Part shown: piece by piece, positions 1 to 9,221 of the stretch
How positions within the stretch are numbered: the first letter of the stretch is position 1
How the letters are laid out: every line of letters starts with the position of its first letter
Assembly (NCBI RefSeq): GCF_004345615.1
Contig: NZ_SLWK01000004.1
Location: forward strand, 248,001 to 312,000
Source: Natronoflexus pectinivorans
GTDB lineage: Bacteria; Bacteroidota; Bacteroidia; Bacteroidales; Marinilabiliaceae
DNA: 64,000 bases
Reading direction: 5' to 3'
Program-made: the position numbers and the translations under genes
Notes under the pieces: model-generated
Told to the model about the DNA's origin: nothing
The model's input: the letters and a program-made list of their open reading frames with translations, nothing else
Databases searched by the model: none

Positions 1-1
1 A

Positions 2-955
2 GCCAATGCACCTGAGACCAAAGACAACGACTTCACCTGGAAAGATTTCCAGGCCCGAAACAACAACGAGCTGGTTGCCATTTTAGGGAACTTTGTTAAC
101 CGAAGTATGGTTCTCACGCACAAATACTACAATGGTGCCGTTCCAACACCCGGCGCATTCACTGATTTTGACAACGAAACTCTCGACGCCATTTCAACAT
201 ACGTTGAAAAAACTGAAAACGCTTTAAGGAACTTCAAATTCAGAGAAGCCATAAAAGAAGCCATGAACCTGGCCAGATTGGGCAACAAATACCTGGCCGA
301 CACAGAACCCTGGAAATTAATTAAATCTGACGAAGGCAGAGTACCTACCATTATGTATGTCTCGCTACAAATCACTGCAAATCTTGCCATTCTTCTGGAA
401 CCATTCCTTCCCTTCTCTGCTCAGAAACTTCGCAACATGTTAAACATGAGTGAAGTTGATTGGAGTCTTTGTGGTAAAAAAGAAGTTCTGGCTTCTGATC
501 ACCAAATTGGAAAAGCAGCTTTGCTTTTTGAAAAAATTGAAGACACCGAGATAGAACAGCAACTAAACAAACTAAAAGAATCAAAAACTGCCAACGAAGC
601 AGCAGGAAAGCAATCGTCACCTGCCAAACCAGACATCAGCTATGATGAATTCGTAAAAATGGACATCCGCACCGGAACCATTCTGGAAGCAGAGAAAGTT
701 CCAAAAACAAAAAAACTGATGAAGCTTTTAGTTGATACCGGATTAGACCAAAGAACTGTGGTATCGGGTATTGCTGAGTTTTTTGAAGCAACTCAAATCA
801 TTGGTCGACAAGTATCAATTTTGGTAAATCTTGCTCCCCGTAAAATAAAAGGAATTGAATCTCAGGGTATGATTCTAATGGCCGAGGATGCTGATGGAAA
901 GCTGGTTTTTGTAAGTCCTTCAGAAAAAGTAAAAAATGGGTCGGAAGTGAAGTAA
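2..955 (+). CDS. metG: Methionyl-tRNA synthetase, C-terminal part (5' end outside window)
   Basis: The frame is open from base 2 and holds the last 317 residues of methionyl-tRNA synthetase, which charges tRNA-Met with methionine in the cytoplasm. The catalytic Rossmann fold and the KMSKS loop lie upstream of the window. Visible parts are the anticodon-binding helical bundle (for example NLARLGNKYLADTEPWK near 270-315), a charged linker, and from about base 629 to the end an EMAP/Trbp111-type tRNA-binding OB fold (DIRTGTILEAEKVP, then VSGIAEFF and LAPRKIKGIESQGMIL). This appended domain promotes dimerisation and tRNA binding in the long MetRS type common in Bacteroidota. A strong terminator follows 39 bases after the stop. 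The identification is firm; only the start is missing. Confidence 0.96.
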   Translation, partial: ANAPETKDNDFTWKDFQARNNNELVAILGNFVNRSMVLTHKYYNGAVPTPGAFTDFDNETLDAISTYVEKTENALRNFKFREAIKEAMNLARLGNKYLADTEPWKLIKSDEGRVPTIMYVSLQITANLAILLEPFLPFSAQKLRNMLNMSEVDWSLCGKKEVLASDHQIGKAALLFEKIEDTEIEQQLNKLKESKTANEAAGKQSSPAKPDISYDEFVKMDIRTGTILEAEKVPKTKKLMKLLVDTGLDQRTVVSGIAEFFEATQIIGRQVSILVNLAPRKIKGIESQGMILMAEDADGKLVFVSPSEKVKNGSEVK

Positions 956-994
956 ATTCAATTTGTTTCCTGAAAATATCAGAATTTTAATTTA

Positions 995-1029
995 AGAGAA
1001 AAGCCTGAAAGCTTTTCTCTTTTTTATTT
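995..1029 (+). terminator. Rho-independent terminator of metG
   Basis: A perfect 10-bp stem (995-1004 with 1011-1020), a 6-base loop CTGAAA and a T-rich tail (1021-1029). Confidence 0.9.
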
Positions 1030-1653
1030 AATCAGATATTAAGGACGAAGACATCTGCCAGTCTTCTCATTTCTTGCAAGTGAATCATCTTATTCTTAAA
1101 TTTAAGTCTCTTATAACGTATATTTTATCATCAATTCCTTTGTCTATAAAAGAGGAAATATCTCCAGATCTTCCAAACCCTAATACTATTTTTTCTTTAC
1201 ATACTGCTGCTGTCCATGAAAATATTCCATTAATCAAAAGTTTCATGCATTTAATAACAATTTCTGCCATTAGGCAGTTTATTGTCATATATTTGTTAAT
1301 AACAAATAATTAAAGAAATGTTTTGTAACCTTAATAACACATATACGAAACATTAATGCAGCTTTTCTTATTATTTAACGTTACTAATTAATCATAATAA
1401 TCTATTATGCTGAAATCCTCTACCATTTCGGCACAAACAACATAATCAATTATATATCAGCACACAGCATGCCAGAACTGAGAATAATACCTATTATTGT
1501 GATTGGTGATAAAACAGACAAAACCCTTTTGAATGCTTTTTTAACATTTTGTTTGGTTGCTTTTTTCTTTTAAATGAGTTTCGTTTTGTTTTTTTCTTCC
1601 CATTCATATCATCTTTTTTTTACATTCGATCCGAAAATTAAAGCATTTATCAT
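1030..1653. other. Gene-poor gap between metG and the DUF4954 gene
   Basis: This is 624 AT-rich bases with no convincing gene. A 67-codon minus-strand frame (1085-1288) and an overlapping 79-codon plus-strand frame (1074-1313) are both open, but neither has a recognisable family or ribosome binding site. From about 1540 to 1625 the plus strand is very T-rich, just upstream of the DUF4954 start. I found no exact TAnnTTTG promoter close to 1654. Confidence 0.5.
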
Positions 1654-3639
1654 ATGACCTATCGAAAACTAACAGAAGAAGAGATTAAAAGCCTCATATT
1701 AAATGGATCTTTCTGCGAAGATTGGAGTACCATTGAAGTGCACTCTGCCTTTTCTCCTCATAACATTCGAAATGTTTCGTTTTCCGGGCATGTAAAAATC
1801 GGACTTCTATTAAAGAAATTCACCTCACCCGGTGGAGTGCCAAAACAGTCCGGGATATATAATGCCACAATTCATAATTGCATTATTGATGATGATGTGT
1901 ACATAAATCAGGTGAAAAATCATCTTGCCAATTATCACATTAAAAAAAATGTGATAATTGAAAATGTGGATTCATTGTTTGTTTCGGAAGAGACATCCTT
2001 TGGAAACGGTATACGAGTTGCCGTTTTGAACGAAACCGGCGGAAGAGAAATAGCCATGTATGATGAACTTTCAGCCCATACTGCCTACCTAATGGCATTT
2101 TATCGTCATAGACCAGTCTTAATTGACCAGTTACTAAAAAAGGCCGATGATTTTGCAAAGGGGGTTACTTCTGCCATGGGTACTATTGAAGAGGGAGCTC
2201 ACCTGGTCAATTGCCGTACCATTCAAAATGTGCGAATTGGCAAACACGCCTTTATTGAAGGCGTTTACCGACTTGTAAACGGAACCATCAACAGCAGCCT
2301 GGAAGATCCGTCTTACATCGGACCTGGAGTTATAGCCCAGGATTTTATAACTGCCAGCGGAAGTGAAGTTACCGAATCATCTATGATTTCGAAATGTTTC
2401 GTAGGTCAGGGAACTGTTTTGGCAAAACAATACTCAGCTGAAAACTCTGTATTTTTTGCCAATTGTCAAGGTTTCCATGGAGAGGCTTGTTCCATATTTG
2501 CTGGACCATATACTGTTTCACATCACAAATCAACGCTACTTATTGCCGGTTATTACTCCTTTCTAAATGCAGGAAGCGGTTCAAACCAGAGCAATCACAT
2601 GTACAAATTGGGGCCAATCCACCAAGGTGTAGTTGAGCGGGGAAGTAAAACCACCAGTGACTCATATTTGTTGTGGCCTGCCAAAATCGGAGCATTTTCA
2701 CTCGTTATGGGACGACATTATCGTAATCCCGATACCGCAGATCTTCCTTTTTCCTATTTGATTGAAAACACTGATGAGAGTTTTCTTGCTCCGGGAGTAA
2801 ATCTCAGAAGTATTGGAACCATTCGTGATGCCCGCAAATGGCCCCGCAGAGACAGACGAAAAGACCCAGTACTGCTTGATGCCATTGTATTTAACCTGCT
2901 TAGTCCCTATTCAATTCAAAAAATGATAAAAGGGATAAAGGTGTTAATTGATTTAAAATCAACCTCTGGCCCAACTTCTGAGTACTACATGTACAACAGT
3001 GTGAAAATCACGGCATCTGCACTCGACAGAGGGATTCAGATGTATCGCATTGGGATCACAAAGTTCTTAGGTAATGGCTTGGTAAAAAAACTTGAATTGG
3101 CTGATTTTTCAAACCGGGAAGAGATGTTAAAAGCCATTGCTCCGATAAGCAAACAAGGTTCAGGAGAGTGGGTTGACATGGCTGGTTTGCTGGTTCCAAA
3201 GGAAGAGGTAGATCAATTGGTAAATGACGTTGAAAAGGGAATTGTAACCACAGCAGGTGAATTAAACAAACGTTTTGTGAGTTTCAAAGATCACTATTTC
3301 GACTGGGCATGGAACTGGATTGTCCCACGACTGAAAACTGAAGCAGGCCTTGATGTTGAGTCTGTATCTGTTCAGCAAGTAATGGACTACGTGGAGGAGT
3401 GGAAAAATGCTGTAGTAAAGCTGGATCAGATGATGTATGAAGATGCCCGAAAGGAATTTACACTAAAATCGCAAACCGGATTTGGTATAGATGGAAAGGA
3501 AGAGACCCGAATGTGCGATTTTGAGAACGTAAGGGGCGAATTCACCAGCCACCCTGCAGTTACTGACATACTGGAACATATTGAAAAGAAAAGCAACCTT
3601 GCTTCAAAGGTATTGGATAAATTAAGTAAGATTTTATAA
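1654..3639 (+). CDS. DUF4954 family protein, LpxA-like left-handed beta-helix
   Basis: This 661-residue protein belongs to DUF4954, a family known mainly from Bacteroidota and without an established function. The N-terminal two thirds contain the irregular hexapeptide-like turns typical of left-handed beta-helix acyl/nucleotidyl transferases (around GAHLVNCRTIQNVRIG, SYIGPGVIAQDF, SMISKCFVGQGTVLA). The C-terminal third (about residues 430-660) is helical. No signal peptide or membrane segment is seen, so it should be cytoplasmic. It lies only 15 bases before glmS, which implies co-transcription and suggests a role near amino-sugar or nucleotide-sugar metabolism; that link is inference. The ATG at 1654 is the first good start and the length suits the family. 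Confidence 0.85.
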   Translation: MTYRKLTEEEIKSLILNGSFCEDWSTIEVHSAFSPHNIRNVSFSGHVKIGLLLKKFTSPGGVPKQSGIYNATIHNCIIDDDVYINQVKNHLANYHIKKNVIIENVDSLFVSEETSFGNGIRVAVLNETGGREIAMYDELSAHTAYLMAFYRHRPVLIDQLLKKADDFAKGVTSAMGTIEEGAHLVNCRTIQNVRIGKHAFIEGVYRLVNGTINSSLEDPSYIGPGVIAQDFITASGSEVTESSMISKCFVGQGTVLAKQYSAENSVFFANCQGFHGEACSIFAGPYTVSHHKSTLLIAGYYSFLNAGSGSNQSNHMYKLGPIHQGVVERGSKTTSDSYLLWPAKIGAFSLVMGRHYRNPDTADLPFSYLIENTDESFLAPGVNLRSIGTIRDARKWPRRDRRKDPVLLDAIVFNLLSPYSIQKMIKGIKVLIDLKSTSGPTSEYYMYNSVKITASALDRGIQMYRIGITKFLGNGLVKKLELADFSNREEMLKAIAPISKQGSGEWVDMAGLLVPKEEVDQLVNDVEKGIVTTAGELNKRFVSFKDHYFDWAWNWIVPRLKTEAGLDVESVSVQQVMDYVEEWKNAVVKLDQMMYEDARKEFTLKSQTGFGIDGKEETRMCDFENVRGEFTSHPAVTDILEHIEKKSNLASKVLDKLSKIL

Positions 3640-3654
3640 TTAAAACAGATAGTT

Positions 3655-5490
3655 ATGTGTGGAATTGTTGCATATGTAGGGGATCGCACAGCTTATCCCA
3701 TATTAATAAAAGGACTTCAGAGATTAGAATACAGAGGTTATGATTCTGCAGGAATTGCTTTGCTCAATGGTCAGACTAATGTTTATAAATGTAAAGGCAA
3801 AGTAAAGGATTTGCAGGCCTTATCGAAAGATAAGGAAATATCCGGGACTGTTGGCATGGGGCATACACGCTGGGCAACTCATGGAGAACCGAGTGACCAT
3901 AACGCACATCCACACAGATCGATGAACGGAAAGTTCTTCGTTGTTCACAATGGCATCATTGAAAACTACACTCACCTTAAAAAGGAGCTCTCCAACAGGG
4001 GATACAAATTCCAAAGCGAAACGGATACCGAAGTACTGGCAAACCTGATAGAGAACATTTATCTTGAAAAATCGGTGAGTGCAGAACTAGCAGTTCGCCT
4101 TGCACTAACAAAGGTTGTAGGAGCCTATGGGTTGGTTATTTCATGTGAAGATGAACCTGGAATGCTAATTGCTGCGCGTAAAGGAAGTCCCTTGGTGGTT
4201 GGCGTTGGGGAACACGAGTATTTCCTTGCATCAGATGCAACCCCAATTGTTGAATACACCGATCAGGTTATGTACCTGAACGATGAAGAGGTAGCCGTCA
4301 TAACCAGGGACGGACTGGATCTAAAGAACCTTGAAAACGACAGCAAAACGCCTGATTTCAAAAAAATCACACTATCAATAGATCACATTGACAAAGGAGA
4401 TTATGAGCATTTCATGCTAAAAGAGATTCATGAGCAACCCATGTCGATTCGTGATACATTCCGTGGCCGTGTTGCCATGGATGAAAGCAAGATCTTTCTT
4501 GGAGGAGTTCTCGATATTATGCCTCAATTAATAAAAGCCAAACGTATAATAATCGTGGCATGTGGAACTTCATGGCATGCTGGTTTGGTTGGGGAGTATC
4601 TCTTTGAAAAATACGGCCGCATACCTGTTGAAGTGGAATACGCATCTGAGTTTCGTTATCGCGATCCAATCATACAGGAGGACGATCTGGTAATTGCAAT
4701 TTCCCAAAGCGGAGAAACTGCAGACACCCTTGCTGCCATTCGAAAAGTCAGAGAAACGGGTGCAACAATCCTTGGAATTTGCAATGTGGCAGGTTCATCC
4801 ATCGCACGTGAAACCGACGCAGGTGTATACACCCATGCAGGCATTGAGATTGGGGTAGCGTCAACAAAAGCCTTTACTTCCCAAATCACCGTATTAACCA
4901 TGATGGCTCTTTTATTGGGAAGCAAGAGACAGGTACTGCCTGCCTCAGAGTACAAAGAATTAATTCATGAACTGATTCAGGTTCCTTCTAAAATAGAAGA
5001 AATACTGAAACAGGAATCGGAAATAGAGAAGATTGCCGCTGTTTACAAAGACGTGACCAACGCACTTTATATGGGGCGAGGAATTTTATTTCCAGTAGCA
5101 CTCGAAGGGGCTCTAAAGCTAAAGGAAATCTCCTACATACATGCTGAAGGATATCCTGCTGCAGAGATGAAACATGGTCCGATAGCTCTAATCGATGAAA
5201 ACATGCCTGTTTTCGCTCTTGCTGCCAATGATCAGTCATACGAAAAAATGGTTAGTAACATTCAGGAAGTAAAAGCACGCAAAGGGAAAGTGATAGCCAT
5301 TGCAACAAAAGGCGATAAAGGGATCAGAAAAATGGCCGATCATGTAATAGAAATTCCTGAATGCCATGAGGCAGTTTCGCCTTTATTGGCAGTTGTTCCT
5401 CTTCAAATTCTATCTTATCATATTGCCGTTATGAGAGGTTGTAATGTAGATCAGCCTCGCAATCTGGCAAAATCTGTAACGGTAGAATAG
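3655..5490 (+). CDS. glmS: Glutamine--fructose-6-phosphate aminotransferase (isomerizing)
   Basis: GlmS makes glucosamine-6-phosphate from fructose-6-phosphate and glutamine, the first step to UDP-GlcNAc for peptidoglycan and LPS. The protein has 611 residues, the usual length. It begins MCGIVAYVGD, so Cys2 is the N-terminal nucleophile of the class II glutaminase domain (about 1-225); HTRWATHG and HNGIIENY are the glutamine-site motifs. Two SIS sugar-isomerase domains follow (about 280-425 and 455-600), with ISQSGETADTLAA and the C-terminal DQPRNLAKSVTVE signature. It is downstream of, and probably co-transcribed with, the DUF4954 gene. I see no glmS ribozyme, as expected outside Firmicutes. 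A large palindrome follows the stop. Confidence 0.98.
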   Translation: MCGIVAYVGDRTAYPILIKGLQRLEYRGYDSAGIALLNGQTNVYKCKGKVKDLQALSKDKEISGTVGMGHTRWATHGEPSDHNAHPHRSMNGKFFVVHNGIIENYTHLKKELSNRGYKFQSETDTEVLANLIENIYLEKSVSAELAVRLALTKVVGAYGLVISCEDEPGMLIAARKGSPLVVGVGEHEYFLASDATPIVEYTDQVMYLNDEEVAVITRDGLDLKNLENDSKTPDFKKITLSIDHIDKGDYEHFMLKEIHEQPMSIRDTFRGRVAMDESKIFLGGVLDIMPQLIKAKRIIIVACGTSWHAGLVGEYLFEKYGRIPVEVEYASEFRYRDPIIQEDDLVIAISQSGETADTLAAIRKVRETGATILGICNVAGSSIARETDAGVYTHAGIEIGVASTKAFTSQITVLTMMALLLGSKRQVLPASEYKELIHELIQVPSKIEEILKQESEIEKIAAVYKDVTNALYMGRGILFPVALEGALKLKEISYIHAEGYPAAEMKHGPIALIDENMPVFALAANDQSYEKMVSNIQEVKARKGKVIAIATKGDKGIRKMADHVIEIPECHEAVSPLLAVVPLQILSYHIAVMRGCNVDQPRNLAKSVTVE

Positions 5491-5508
5491 ATAATAGCAG
5501 GAGATATT

Positions 5509-5648
5509 AAAAAACGAAGTTGTCCTGAATTACTACAGACAAGTTTTGGGGGTTGAGAAAAGTAGATATAACAGGTTCTACCTGTTATATTTAGTCTGCA
5601 ATAGTTAAATTGTCTGTAAAGGGAGGTCACAGGACAACATTGTTTTTT
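5509..5648. repeat. 140-bp imperfect palindrome downstream of glmS
   Basis: The outer arms 5509-5527 and 5630-5648 are inverted repeats matching at 17 of 19 positions (core GTTGTCCTG / CAGGACAAC). A second pair, TACAGACAA (5534-5542) with TTGTCTGTA (5610-5618), lies inside. At the centre is a perfect 10-bp hairpin (5566-5575 with 5581-5590, loop TTCTA). No U-tract follows the central hairpin. It may end glmS transcription or be a MITE-like insertion; I saw no clear target duplication. Confidence 0.75.
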
Positions 5649-5687
5649 GGATCAGGGGTTGTTGATATTTTTATAGAACAAATCGTT

Positions 5688-5918
5688 TTACAATATACTT
5701 ATTGCACCAACAGACATAAAATACTCTATTTGTTGATGTTTCAAAAATCTATCAAGTTCTTGAATTGTATCCGGTTGTTCCTGATGATGGATTAAATCAA
5801 TTGAAGTTTTTTGGAGTTGTTCCTTCCCGAGATCATCTGCTTCTGAATAATTAGATGCAATAGACAATACAGATAGAGCAACAACAGCCGAGGTTAGGTG
5901 TACTATTTTTTTATGCAT
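5688..5918 (-). CDS. Small hypothetical protein with a signal-peptide-like N-terminus
   Basis: This 76-codon frame encodes a peptide that starts with basic residues (MHKKIVH), continues with a hydrophobic stretch (about residues 9-21, TSAVVALSVLSIAS) and then turns polar and acidic. That pattern suggests a secreted or periplasmic peptide. I recognise no family. It stands alone between the glmS palindrome and the rfbB terminator, in the same direction as rfbB. No convincing ribosome binding site or exact TAnnTTTG element was found upstream, so it could be a chance frame. The hydrophobic segment directly behind a basic start is the main support. Confidence 0.4.
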   Translation of the reverse strand: MHKKIVHLTSAVVALSVLSIASNYSEADDLGKEQLQKTSIDLIHHQEQPDTIQELDRFLKHQQIEYFMSVGAISIL

Positions 5919-6085
5919 TTTCGGATTATAATGGGTTATTAAATTTACTACAGTAAAAATAGCAAACTTTACTGAATAAAATATTGCAATTTTGTGAATG
6001 GTCAGTTTTGCCTTATTAATATCTGAATTTTATTGATGAAAGTTTGAACAAATTAAGATTTGTTCAAACAAGGTTGATAGTAATA

Positions 6086-6123
6086 CAACAAAAAAGGAAC
6101 ATTTTATTGTTCCTTTTTTGTTG
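6086..6123 (-). terminator. Terminator of rfbB (palindromic)
   Basis: A perfect 16-bp inverted repeat (6086-6101 with 6108-6123) around a 6-base loop. Runs of A on one side and T on the other let it work in both directions. It starts 15 bases after the rfbB stop. Confidence 0.88.
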
Positions 6124-6137
6124 CAGTATTTGAAGAT

Positions 6138-7190
6138 CTACCTGTCCCCATATTGGGTATTGTAGTATGATTCATATTCTCCGGAGAGAATCCTGCTCAT
6201 CCATTTCTGATTGTTTAAATACCAGTCAACAGTTTTTTCTAAACCCTCTTCAAACTGTAAGGAAGGCTTCCAGTTCAACTCCTTCATCAATTTTGACGAA
6301 TCAATGGCATATCGCTGATCATGACCGGCACGGTCTTTCACAAAAGTGATGAGCTTTGCCGACTCACCTTCTGCCCGGTGGAGGGCTTTATCCATAATTT
6401 TGCATAGAAGATGTATCAAATCGATATTCTTCCATTCATTTAATCCGCCAATGTTGTAGGTTTCTCCATTTTTCCCATTGTGAAAAATCTCGTCAATGGC
6501 GGATGCATGATCTTCAACAAAAAGCCAATCACGAATGTTATCTCCCTTTCCGTATATTGGAATTGGTTTGTTGTTTTTTATGTTATTTATAGCCAATGGA
6601 ATAAGTTTTTCAGGGAACTGGTTAGGGCCGTAATTGTTTGAGCAGTTACTTATGACCACAGGCAAACCGTATGTATGAAAATAAGCCCGTACCAGATGAT
6701 CGGAACTGGCTTTGGATGCAGAATAAGGACTTCTTGGGTCGTAAGAGGTTGTTTCGGTAAACAATCCAGTTTCCCCCAATGAGCCATAAACTTCATCAGT
6801 AGAAATATGATAAAAAAGTTTATCCTCAAATTGATCTTTCCACTGCATGCGAGCAGCATTCAACAGATTTACAGTTCCGATGATATTGGTTTGGATAAAT
6901 TCTAAAGGATTACTTATGGATCTGTCCACATGTGATTCCGCAGCCAAATGAATGACCCCGTCAAAATTATGCGTGGCGAATAACCGGCTAACAAGCTTTG
7001 CATCTGTGATGTCACCTTTAACAAATTCGTAGTTTGAGGCATGCTCTATGTCAGTCAGATTTTCCAGATTACCCGCATAGGTTAAAGCATCCAGATTTAC
7101 AATCTGATAGTTGGGGTATTTCTTCACCATTAATCTTACAACGTGCGACCCAATAAAGCCGGCACCTCCTGTAATTAATATGTTTTTCAT
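6138..7190 (-). CDS. rfbB: dTDP-glucose 4,6-dehydratase
   Basis: RfbB/RmlB converts dTDP-glucose to dTDP-4-keto-6-deoxyglucose, the branch point to dTDP-rhamnose and other deoxysugars of surface glycans. It is a 350-residue extended short-chain dehydrogenase. It has the NAD-binding motif GGAGFIGSH at the N-terminus, STDEVYG with the acidic active-site residues, and the catalytic YSASK (Tyr-x3-Lys). GDNIRDWLFVEDHASAI is the usual sugar-nucleotide binding signature. The partner genes rfbA, rfbC and rfbD are not nearby; the neighbour is galE (90 bases upstream, same strand), making a short nucleotide-sugar pair. Length is normal. Confidence 0.95.
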   Translation of the reverse strand: MKNILITGGAGFIGSHVVRLMVKKYPNYQIVNLDALTYAGNLENLTDIEHASNYEFVKGDITDAKLVSRLFATHNFDGVIHLAAESHVDRSISNPLEFIQTNIIGTVNLLNAARMQWKDQFEDKLFYHISTDEVYGSLGETGLFTETTSYDPRSPYSASKASSDHLVRAYFHTYGLPVVISNCSNNYGPNQFPEKLIPLAINNIKNNKPIPIYGKGDNIRDWLFVEDHASAIDEIFHNGKNGETYNIGGLNEWKNIDLIHLLCKIMDKALHRAEGESAKLITFVKDRAGHDQRYAIDSSKLMKELNWKPSLQFEEGLEKTVDWYLNNQKWMSRILSGEYESYYNTQYGDR

Positions 7191-7280
7191 TATTCTGTTT
7201 TTGTTTTGATGATGTTAAACACCTGCAAAAACGTAAATTTTCCGGTGTAAAGCAATAAATCGATGTAATATTCCGAAAAC

Positions 7281-8309
7281 TTAATCTAAATTTCTCACAT
7301 TTTTCTCCCATTCCCACGCTGATAGAAGCGTCTCCTCAATGCTCTTTTGGGCTTTCCATCCAAGTTCGGAATTGGCATAGGAAGTATCGGCCCATATTTT
7401 TTCGATATCCCCAGCCCGACGATCAGTAATCTTGTATGGAAGATTAACTTTATTCACTTCGATAAACGTTTTCACCAGCTGCATCACAGAAAATCCGTTA
7501 CCGGTTCCAATGTTGAAGAATTCGTAGTTTACTTTCTGTTTGCCTTCAAGTAAACGGTTAATTGCTACCACATGAGCCTGCGAAAGATCAACTACATTGA
7601 TGTAATCTCTTATGGCAGTACCATCGGGAGTATTGTAGTCATCGCCAAATACAGAGAGTTCCTTTCTTATTCCGGCTGCTGTTTGTGTAATAAATGGAAC
7701 CAGATTGTTGGGTAGCCCAAGCGGCAGTTCACCAATAAGTGCCGATGGATGAGCACCAATTGGATTAAAATACCTGAGAGCGATACTGTTGATTTCAGGG
7801 TTTACTTTGCTGAAGTCGCGCAATATATCCTCGCATATGGCTTTTGTATTACCATATGGGGATTCGGCAGGTTTGCGTGGTGTGCTTTCGGTTACGGGGA
7901 GCTTATCGGGCTGACCGTATACAGTACAGCTGGAGCTGAATACCAGATGTTGAATTTGATGTCTTTTCATGTTTTCCAACAAATTCATCAGTGAATTAAG
8001 GTTGTTTTGATAGTAATCCAAAGGTTTCTGAACCGATTCTCCAACTGCCTTGTAAGCGGCAAAATGTATAATGGCTTCAATTTTATTATATTTTTCAAAG
8101 AAATCTGATGTTGATTTTTTACAAGCCAGATCAAGTTTTTCAAAACCTGGTTGTTGTCCGCTTATTTTTGTAATGGCGTCTAACACCTCAATATTTGAAT
8201 TGGATAAATTATCAATGATTACCACTTCAAACCCAGCTTCCTGTAATTCAACTACCGTATGAGAACCTATGTAACCGGTGCCTCCGGTTACCAATATTTG
8301 CTTTTTCAT
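7281..8309 (-). CDS. galE: UDP-glucose 4-epimerase
   Basis: GalE interconverts UDP-glucose and UDP-galactose (often also the N-acetyl forms) for the Leloir pathway and glycan synthesis. It has 342 residues and the extended SDR fold. Key motifs are GGTGYIGSHTVVELQ (NAD binding), SSSCTVYG, the catalytic YGNTK (Tyr-x3-Lys) and the C-terminal RRAGDIEKIWAD typical of GalE. It probably heads a two-gene unit with rfbB. Its upstream region carries three diverged tandem repeat units, which is unusual and may matter for its expression. No exact TAnnTTTG element was seen just before the start. Confidence 0.96.
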   Translation of the reverse strand: MKKQILVTGGTGYIGSHTVVELQEAGFEVVIIDNLSNSNIEVLDAITKISGQQPGFEKLDLACKKSTSDFFEKYNKIEAIIHFAAYKAVGESVQKPLDYYQNNLNSLMNLLENMKRHQIQHLVFSSSCTVYGQPDKLPVTESTPRKPAESPYGNTKAICEDILRDFSKVNPEINSIALRYFNPIGAHPSALIGELPLGLPNNLVPFITQTAAGIRKELSVFGDDYNTPDGTAIRDYINVVDLSQAHVVAINRLLEGKQKVNYEFFNIGTGNGFSVMQLVKTFIEVNKVNLPYKITDRRAGDIEKIWADTSYANSELGWKAQKSIEETLLSAWEWEKNVRNLD

Positions 8310-8341
8310 TTTTCAGACCTGATTTAATTATGATGTATCAA

Positions 8342-8688
8342 TTTCATCTGTTTATAATTTGTTTTTTATAGGCCAGATGGAACTCGCCAATAATCATTGG
8401 CTACGCCGATCTTGGATTCTCCTGTGTGAGAACTTTTTCTCATGGCTCGTTTCATCTGTTAAGATTTTGTTTTTTATTTGTCAGATGTAACATCCGTGAA
8501 TAATCATTCGCCTGTGTGTCACTTTTACTAGATATGGATGTTTCATGTGTCTATAATTTGTATTTTAAGGTTCCCGAATACTCGGGATGGAACTCGCTTT
8601 CATAATCATATTTACTTCGACTGGCCTCAGAACATCGCCTTTGTGAGAAATGCTTTGACTTCGTCGATCTGGCGATTCTCAAGGCTCG
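8342..8688. repeat. Three diverged tandem repeat units upstream of galE
   Basis: Units 8342-8449, 8450-8540 and 8541-8688 each open with TTTCAT(C/G)TGT followed by an AT-rich segment. Units 1 and 2 then carry CAGATG, which pairs with the opening CATCTG to form a hairpin with a loop of about 22-23 bases. Unit 3 has a different hairpin, CCCGA/TCGGG, at the same place. All share a TAATCAT and CGCC part, and units 1 and 3 end in GGCTCG. A fourth TTTCAT follows at 8689. Confidence 0.7.
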
Positions 8689-9208
8689 TTTCATATTATT
8701 GAGCTAAACTTTTGTCCGCATAACCGGATCTTAACTCAAAAGAAGACAAGAAATTAGGGGATCGCTTGCTATTAATGTATGATGCGAATTCCATAAAAAA
8801 AGAAATCCGGCATTCTATAACATTAATCAGATTCAGACAACCTCATCAATAAATCATCAAGATTTAATGTGTCTATCTCTGTTAATAGTTCGCTAATCTT
8901 TTTATTTGCCTAATTATCAAACGTTTAAAAACTCGATGTAACATTACACAATCAACTAATAATAAGAAACTTTCTTGTGTATAATCCCGCTGAGCGGGAC
9001 TTCGCTGTGTTCAGTATCTTACATCTATAATTCTAAAAGTCTAACGATCTATTCTCTGCAAAAGTACTCAATATAGATAATTTTTGAAGGTTTTATTGAT
9101 AAAAGAGCGCTCATGAGAGGGAGATTACAGTGGTAGCTTGATAAAAGTAATCAACAATTTTTCAACAGGTGTTAAAAAATAAGGGATGCACATCGTTTAA
9201 TTTTTATA
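8689..9208. other. Rest of the galE / HU-SPOR divergent intergenic region
   Basis: About 520 AT-rich bases without a supported gene. The only structure noticed is a GC-rich near-palindrome, TCCCGCTGAGCGGGA, at 8985-8999, which lacks a U-tract. Confidence 0.4.
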
Positions 9209-9216
9209 TATCTTTG
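9209..9216 (+). promoter_or_regulatory. TAnnTTTG promoter element of the HU-SPOR gene
   Basis: TATCTTTG matches the Bacteroidota -7 consensus exactly. It ends only 5 bases before the ATG at 9222 and 11 before the ATG at 9228, so the mRNA would be leaderless or nearly so, and the second ATG is the likelier start. Confidence 0.6.
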
Positions 9217-9221
9217 TAAAT

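Noticed and set aside
1085-1288. 67-codon minus-strand frame that faintly recalls the end of a glycosyltransferase
   Set aside because: No recognisable motif, no ribosome binding site, and the opposite strand is open as well; too weak to call a gene or remnant.
8342-8688. CRISPR-like array or insertion sequence
   Set aside because: Units are unequal, diverged and without spacers; no transposase frame is present.
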